From Dehalococcoidia bacterium UBA3254 (GTDB lineage Bacteria; Chloroflexota; Dehalococcoidia; Dehalococcoidales; UBA3254), in assembly GCA_002362735.1 (NCBI GenBank), contig DEUU01000151.1, forward strand, positions 1 through 5,899: a DNA stretch of 5,899 nucleotides, written 5' to 3'. Both the position numbers and the translations under genes were made by a program. Positions 5,669 to 5,899 of this stretch are shown here, piece after piece. Within the stretch, counting starts at the first letter, position 1, and every line of letters starts with the position of its first letter. The notes under the pieces were generated by a model that saw only the letters and a program-made list of their open reading frames with translations, was not told the DNA's origin and did no database searches.

Positions 5669-5899
5669 ATCTTGCCCCTCCACCTTCAAAGACACCGCTG
5701 TTTGATAACAGCCAGCAGACGATGAACCACGTCTGGCAACGATGGATGTCGGATTTGTATAACTATTTGAAAGAAGGAATAACCGGAACAAACCAAAAAC
5801 AAGGGCCAAGGGGGGCAAAAGGCGATACAGGAGATGCTGGGCCTAAAGGTGATTCTGGCGAGAAGGGTGATACGGGAGATGTTGGAATTGTTTCTGTGG
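5665..5899 (+). CDS. collagen-like phage tail appendage protein, 3'-truncated by window
   Basis: The first 78 residues are visible, with no stop before the window end. Residues 1-38 start Pro-rich (LAPPPSKTPLF) and continue with an aromatic helix (NHVWQRWMSDLYNYLKEG, 21-38), a leader type that often begins short phage structural proteins and probably attaches to the virion or an adjacent fibre. From residue 47 there are nine perfect Gly-X-Y triplets (47-73), then GIV and probably further sequence. The triplets are Pro-poor but rich in Lys-Gly-Asp/Glu (KGD twice or more, EKG), a charge pattern known to stabilise collagen triple helices without hydroxyproline. This predicts a trimeric rod-like stalk. 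Overlap with the tailspike gene suggests a second fibre or tip component of the same apparatus. What lies C-terminal (receptor-binding head, C-type lectin or other) cannot be seen. Confidence 0.8.
   Translation, partial: MNLAPPPSKTPLFDNSQQTMNHVWQRWMSDLYNYLKEGITGTNQKQGPRGAKGDTGDAGPKGDSGEKGDTGDVGIVSV
5821..5885 (+). repeat. diverged 20-bp direct repeat, 45-nt period, in the collagen-like region
   Basis: The segments 5821-5840 and 5866-5885 match at 17 of 20 bases, exactly 15 codons apart, and both encode GDTGD followed by Ala or Val then Gly. All three differences fall at second or third codon positions. This fits expansion of Gly-X-Y coding repeats by unequal recombination followed by drift, although selection on the peptide alone could give the same picture. 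Confidence 0.5.

Noticed and set aside
5810..5815. G6 run at the start of the collagen region as a phase-variable or frameshift tract
   Set aside because: Too short and not in slippery-heptamer register; it is explained by the Arg-Gly-Ala codons.
5330..5899. Variable repeat or target of a diversity-generating retroelement
   Set aside because: No C-type-lectin-like ending with adenine-rich variable codons, template repeat or reverse transcriptase is in the window. The truncated last gene leaves the question open only beyond 5899.
1..5899. Promoters, terminators, tRNAs, CRISPR repeats, attachment sites
   Set aside because: Gene gaps are 0-3 nt, and I saw no hairpin followed by a T-run, no -35/-10 pair in a sensible position, no cloverleaf and no regularly spaced repeats.

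Overview
The window is a dense, single-strand block of late structural genes from a tailed bacteriophage or prophage. It most resembles a short-tailed (podovirus-like) phage of a Gram-negative host. Five same-strand genes are packed with gaps of at most 3 nt or with 1-4 nt overlaps, and no intergenic space could hold a promoter, terminator or RNA gene. Neither end is closed: the first gene may begin upstream of base 1 and the last runs off base 5899. No integrase, replication, lysis, tRNA or CRISPR feature is present, so lysogeny and exact host cannot be judged.

Layout: (1) about 1-811, a Gly/Gln/Ala-rich 'DNA transfer protein' of the family common in podoviruses; (2) 815-2053, an unrecognised, strongly helical and partly coiled-coil protein; (3) 2053-3771, a larger protein with a charged helical N-terminus and two long uncharged hydrophobic stretches, probably a membrane-active internal virion protein; (4) 3773-5668, a multi-module tailspike/tail fibre with an N-terminal virion anchor, the start of a pectin-lyase-like fold, an inserted beta-rich domain, a recurrent 'GTT' phage fibre module and a receptor-tip-like C-terminus; (5) 5665 onward, a truncated collagen-like (Gly-X-Y) protein that probably belongs to the tail appendage.

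Genes 1-3 parallel in order and rising size the three ejection proteins gp7-gp20-gp16 of phage P22. By inference they leave the virion with the DNA and help it cross the cell envelope. Gene 4, and perhaps gene 5, would bind the cell surface. Expression looks translationally coupled: the last codons of genes 1-3 carry the Shine-Dalgarno of the next gene, whereas gene 5 starts inside an ATGA overlap with no visible Shine-Dalgarno.

The most unusual direct observation is that all five predicted proteins, about 1,955 residues together, contain no cysteine. Base composition drifts from about 58-60% G+C in sampled stretches of gene 1 to about 28-45% in parts of the tailspike gene, consistent with a mosaic host-recognition locus. 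I found no clearly new system such as a defence island, diversity-generating retroelement or novel RNA. The novelty lies in the unrecognised ejection-type proteins 2 and 3 and in the composite tailspike/collagen tip.
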